Shown here: piece by piece, positions 61,904 through 64,000 of the stretch
Layout of the letters: each line of letters opens with the position of its first letter
Position numbering within the stretch: position 1 is the first letter of the stretch
Origin: Micromonospora violae
Lineage (GTDB): Bacteria > Actinomycetota > Actinomycetes > Mycobacteriales > Micromonosporaceae
Length of the DNA: 64,000 nt
Direction of reading: 5' to 3'
NCBI RefSeq assembly: GCF_004217135.1
Contig: NZ_SHKK01000001.1
Coordinates: 2,108,001 to 2,172,000, forward strand
Notes under the pieces: model-generated
Database searches by the model: none
What the model was told of the DNA's origin: nothing
What the model saw: the letters and a program-made list of their open reading frames with translations, nothing else
Program-made: the position numbers and the translations under genes

Positions 61904-63424
61904 CAGCTCGGCGGCGACATGGTCGTGCACGTACCGGCCGGCGTGGGTGGCGATCAGGTCGAGCACGTACCCGACGTCGTCGACGGTGGTGGCCGGGTTG
62001 AGCAGGGTGAACTTCAGGAAGTGTCGGCCGTCCACCCGGGTCCCGGCGACCACGGCGAGACCGGACGCGGCGAGGGCCTCGCGGGCGTGCAGGTTGGCGG
62101 CGTCGGCCAGCTCACGGCCGGGGCCGGTGGGCAGGTAGCGGAAGACGACGGTGCTCAGCTCGGAGCGGGTCACCACCTCGAAGCGCGGGTCTTCGCTGAC
62201 CAGGTGCCAGGCGTCGGCGGCCCGGTCGACGACCTCGTCGAAGAGCGCGCCGAGCGCGTCCGGGCCCATCACCCGCAGGGTGAGCCAGAGCTTCAGCGCG
62301 TCGAAGCGGCGGGTGGTCTGCAAACTCTTGTCGACCTGGTTGGGGATGCGCTGCTGCACCATCCGCGCCGGGTTGAGGTAGTCGGCGTGGTAGGTGGCGT
62401 GCCGCAGCGCCCGCCGGTCGCGGACCAGCAGCGCGCTGGAGCTGACCGGCTGGAAGAACGACTTGTGGAAGTCGACGGTCACCGAATCGGCCCGCTCGAT
62501 GCCGTCGAGCAGGTGCCGGCGCGTGGGCGAGACGAGCAGACCGCAGCCGTACGCGGCGTCCACGTGCAGCCAGACGCCGGCTGCCGTGCAGATCCCGGCC
62601 AGGTCGGTGAGCGGGTCGATCGAGCCGAAGTCGGTGGTGCCGGCGGTGCCGACGACGGCCATCACCACCAGACCGGCCTGGCGGCACCGCGCGATCTCCT
62701 CGCGGACGGCGGCCGGTTGGATCCGTCGCCGGGCGTCGGTGGGTACCGCGATCACCGCGTCCGGGGCGAGGCCGAGCAGTTTGGCCGACTTCTGCACGCT
62801 GAAGTGACCGGCGGCGGAGGTGAGCACCCGCAGCCGGGGCAGCAGCTCGGCGCGCGCGGCCGGGCCGATGGCGTCGGCGCACGCCTCCTCCCGGGCCAGC
62901 AGCAGCGCCTGGAGGTTGGACTGGCTGCCGCCGCTGGTGAAGATGCCGTCGGCGCGGGGGCCGAGGCCGATCCGCTCGGCGGTCCAGTCGATCAACCGGC
63001 GCTCGATGAGGGTGGCCCCGGCGCTCTGGTCCCAGGTGTCCAGGGAGGAGTTCACGGCGGTGAGCACCGCCTCGCCGAGCAGTGCCGGGATGGCCACCGG
63101 GCAGTTGAGGTGGGCCAGGTAGCGGGGGTGGTGGAACCAGACGGCGTCGCGCAGGTAGACGTCCTCCAGTTCGTCCAGCGCGGCGCCCGCGTCGCCCAGC
63201 GGACGGTCCAGGTCCACCCGGTCGACCAGCGGGGCCAGCTCGGCCGGCGTGATCCCGGTGCCGGGACGGTCCACGGTGGCCACGCGGCGGGCGACCCGGT
63301 CGACGCCGTCGGCGATCGTCCGGCGGTACTGCTCGACCGAGCCGCCATGCAGCAGGTGGGCCCGTGCGGTGGTCGACGCCGGTGGTGGCGTGGTGGTCTC
63401 GACGGGGTACGTCGGCACGGTCAC
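61886..63424 (-). CDS. desA: PLP-dependent lysine decarboxylase DesA
   Basis: 512-aa group II PLP decarboxylase that turns lysine into cadaverine, the first step of desferrioxamine synthesis. [48 protein letters not shown] and the PLP Lys in [20 protein letters not shown] are the family motifs. Start GTG 63424 has GGAAGGA 6 bases upstream. It is first of the desABCD genes. No typical iron-box (TTAGGTTAGG-type) is visible in the 73 bases before it. Confidence 0.94.
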   Translation of the reverse strand: MTVPTYPVETTTPPPASTTARAHLLHGGSVEQYRRTIADGVDRVARRVATVDRPGTGITPAELAPLVDRVDLDRPLGDAGAALDELEDVYLRDAVWFHHPRYLAHLNCPVAIPALLGEAVLTAVNSSLDTWDQSAGATLIERRLIDWTAERIGLGPRADGIFTSGGSQSNLQALLLAREEACADAIGPAARAELLPRLRVLTSAAGHFSVQKSAKLLGLAPDAVIAVPTDARRRIQPAAVREEIARCRQAGLVVMAVVGTAGTTDFGSIDPLTDLAGICTAAGVWLHVDAAYGCGLLVSPTRRHLLDGIERADSVTVDFHKSFFQPVSSSALLVRDRRALRHATYHADYLNPARMVQQRIPNQVDKSLQTTRRFDALKLWLTLRVMGPDALGALFDEVVDRAADAWHLVSEDPRFEVVTRSELSTVVFRYLPTGPGRELADAANLHAREALAASGLAVVAGTRVDGRHFLKFTLLNPATTVDDVGYVLDLIATHAGRYVHDHVAAELTCPVG

Positions 63425-63459
63425 GGAATGTCCTTCCACGTTCTCGACGCCGGAACCGA

Positions 63460-63485
63460 CCCCAGGCGCGGCGGTGCGCCTGGGG
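63460..63485 (-). terminator. Hairpin between the siderophore-binding gene and desA
   Basis: CCCCAGGCGC (63460-63469) is inverted at 63476-63485 with a 6-base loop, just after the stop codon of the binding-protein gene on the minus strand. It could end that transcript or act as a partial attenuator before desA. Confidence 0.6.
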
Positions 63486-63497
63486 AATCGGTGTCCG

Positions 63498-64000
63498 TCA
63501 GCTGACCTTCTTCGCGTTCCGGATGGCGGTGGCGAGGTTCTCCAACAGCGGAGCGGAGCCGGCGTACGAGAAGCGGGGCACCGCGTCCCATGCGCTCACC
63601 TGGTTGGCCTTGACCGCCGGCAGCTGCTGCCAGGTCGGTTTGGCGGTGAGGTCCTTGGCCTGTAGCGCGGTGCTGCGGTTGTCCAGCAGGATCAGGTCGG
63701 CCGGGAACTTGCCGGCGCTCTCCCAGCTCAGCGCCTCGAAGTAGTCGCCGGCTTCGAGCTTGGTGGGGACCACGATGTCGACGCCCAACTCGGCGAAGTA
63801 CATCAGGTCGGTGCTGACCTTCGGGTTGGAGACGTAGAAGAGGTCGGGGCTGCCGGAGCAGGCCATCACCTTGATCCCGGGGTTGGCCTTGACCGCCTGC
63901 CGGACCGCCTCGGCGGCGGCCTCGAAGCGGGCCTTCGCGTCGGTGACCTTCTTCGCGGACAGGTCCGCGCCGAGCGATGCGGCCAGTGCCGCGTACCGCT
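63498..64000 (-). CDS. Iron-siderophore ABC substrate-binding protein, C-terminal part (gene cut by window end)
   Basis: Only the last 167 residues are present; the 5' end lies beyond 64000. The sequence (KVTDAKARFEAAAEAVRQ, VMACSGSPDLFYVSNPK, ELGVDIVVP, DLILLDNRSTALQ, SAWDAVPRFSYAGSAPLLENL) matches the C-terminal lobe of TroA/FhuD-type siderophore-binding lipoproteins. Next to desABCD it most likely corresponds to the desferrioxamine receptor DesE. Promoter and any iron-responsive operator are probably outside the window. Confidence 0.85.
   Translation of the reverse strand, partial: RYAALAASLGADLSAKKVTDAKARFEAAAEAVRQAVKANPGIKVMACSGSPDLFYVSNPKVSTDLMYFAELGVDIVVPTKLEAGDYFEALSWESAGKFPADLILLDNRSTALQAKDLTAKPTWQQLPAVKANQVSAWDAVPRFSYAGSAPLLENLATAIRNAKKVS

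Noticed and set aside
63425..63497. Iron box for the siderophore operon
   Set aside because: No inverted TTAGGTTAGG-like sequence could be found in this gap; only a GC-rich hairpin is present.

Overview
The window is high-GC actinobacterial chromosome and looks most like Micromonospora or a close relative in the Micromonosporaceae. Reasons: very GC-rich codon third positions, many GTG starts, many start codons lying 6-7 bases after a -10-like hexamer (leaderless mRNAs), long secreted multi-domain proteins with discoidin, PKD and CBM6-like modules, and a desferrioxamine-type siderophore operon. No tRNA, rRNA, insertion sequence, prophage or CRISPR array is visible. The assignment rests on overall character, not on a database search.

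Layout. 1-2.9 kb: a membrane protein of unknown role, decayed remnants of a YCII/ECF sigma factor pair, a hairpin repeat and a flavin amine oxidase. 2.9-11.8 kb: a probable beta-1,3-glucan utilisation locus: a secreted GH55-type glucanase, a ROK repressor, a sugar ABC importer without its own ATPase, and a GH1 beta-glucosidase. 11.9-18.5 kb: a TMEM175-like channel, a MocA-like nucleotidyltransferase divergent from a PaoABC-type molybdenum aldehyde oxidase operon, an ArsR/SRPBCC pair and a Nudix hydrolase. 18.6-21.7 kb: a two-gene redox/cyclic-nucleotide signalling operon, made of a response regulator fused to a thioredoxin-reductase-like flavoprotein and a histidine kinase with a cyclic-nucleotide-binding domain. 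21.9-28.4 kb: a polytopic membrane protein with a GHSHG hydrolase motif, smpB, a small gene with a possible Zur site, and a molybdate operon (HTH-TOBE regulator, modABC). 28.4-34.8 kb: small accessory genes (orphan antitoxin, acetyltransferase, PP2C-like protein, divergent TetR/FAD monooxygenase pair, hypothetical and repeat proteins) and a methyltransferase remnant.

34.9-41.5 kb: two large secreted proteins facing each other, a ThuA/sugar-dehydrogenase/PKD/CBM6 protein and a subtilisin-like protease with a collagen-like Gly-X-Y linker; both have LacI-type palindromes in their promoters. 41.8-52.9 kb: a seven-gene minus-strand operon (NMT1/SsuA-type ABC importer, Gfo/Idh oxidoreductase, DUF993 aldolase-like enzyme, xylose-isomerase-like enzyme, NCS1-like permease) next to a cupin gene, a LacI repressor and an APH-fold kinase. 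Similar LacI-type boxes sit at both promoter regions, so this looks like one regulon for an unknown small carbon compound. 53-58 kb: acetyltransferase, MFS transporter, LysR/SDR pair, and a MarR-controlled FMN reductase. 58.1-64 kb: desABCD for a hydroxamate siderophore, preceded by the 3' part of a siderophore-binding lipoprotein gene cut by the window end.

Recurrent local features are perfect or near-perfect short tandem duplications (16-27 bp) at gene ends or starts (1242, 12613, 24126, 61850), and strong inverted repeats between convergent genes that probably act as bidirectional terminators.
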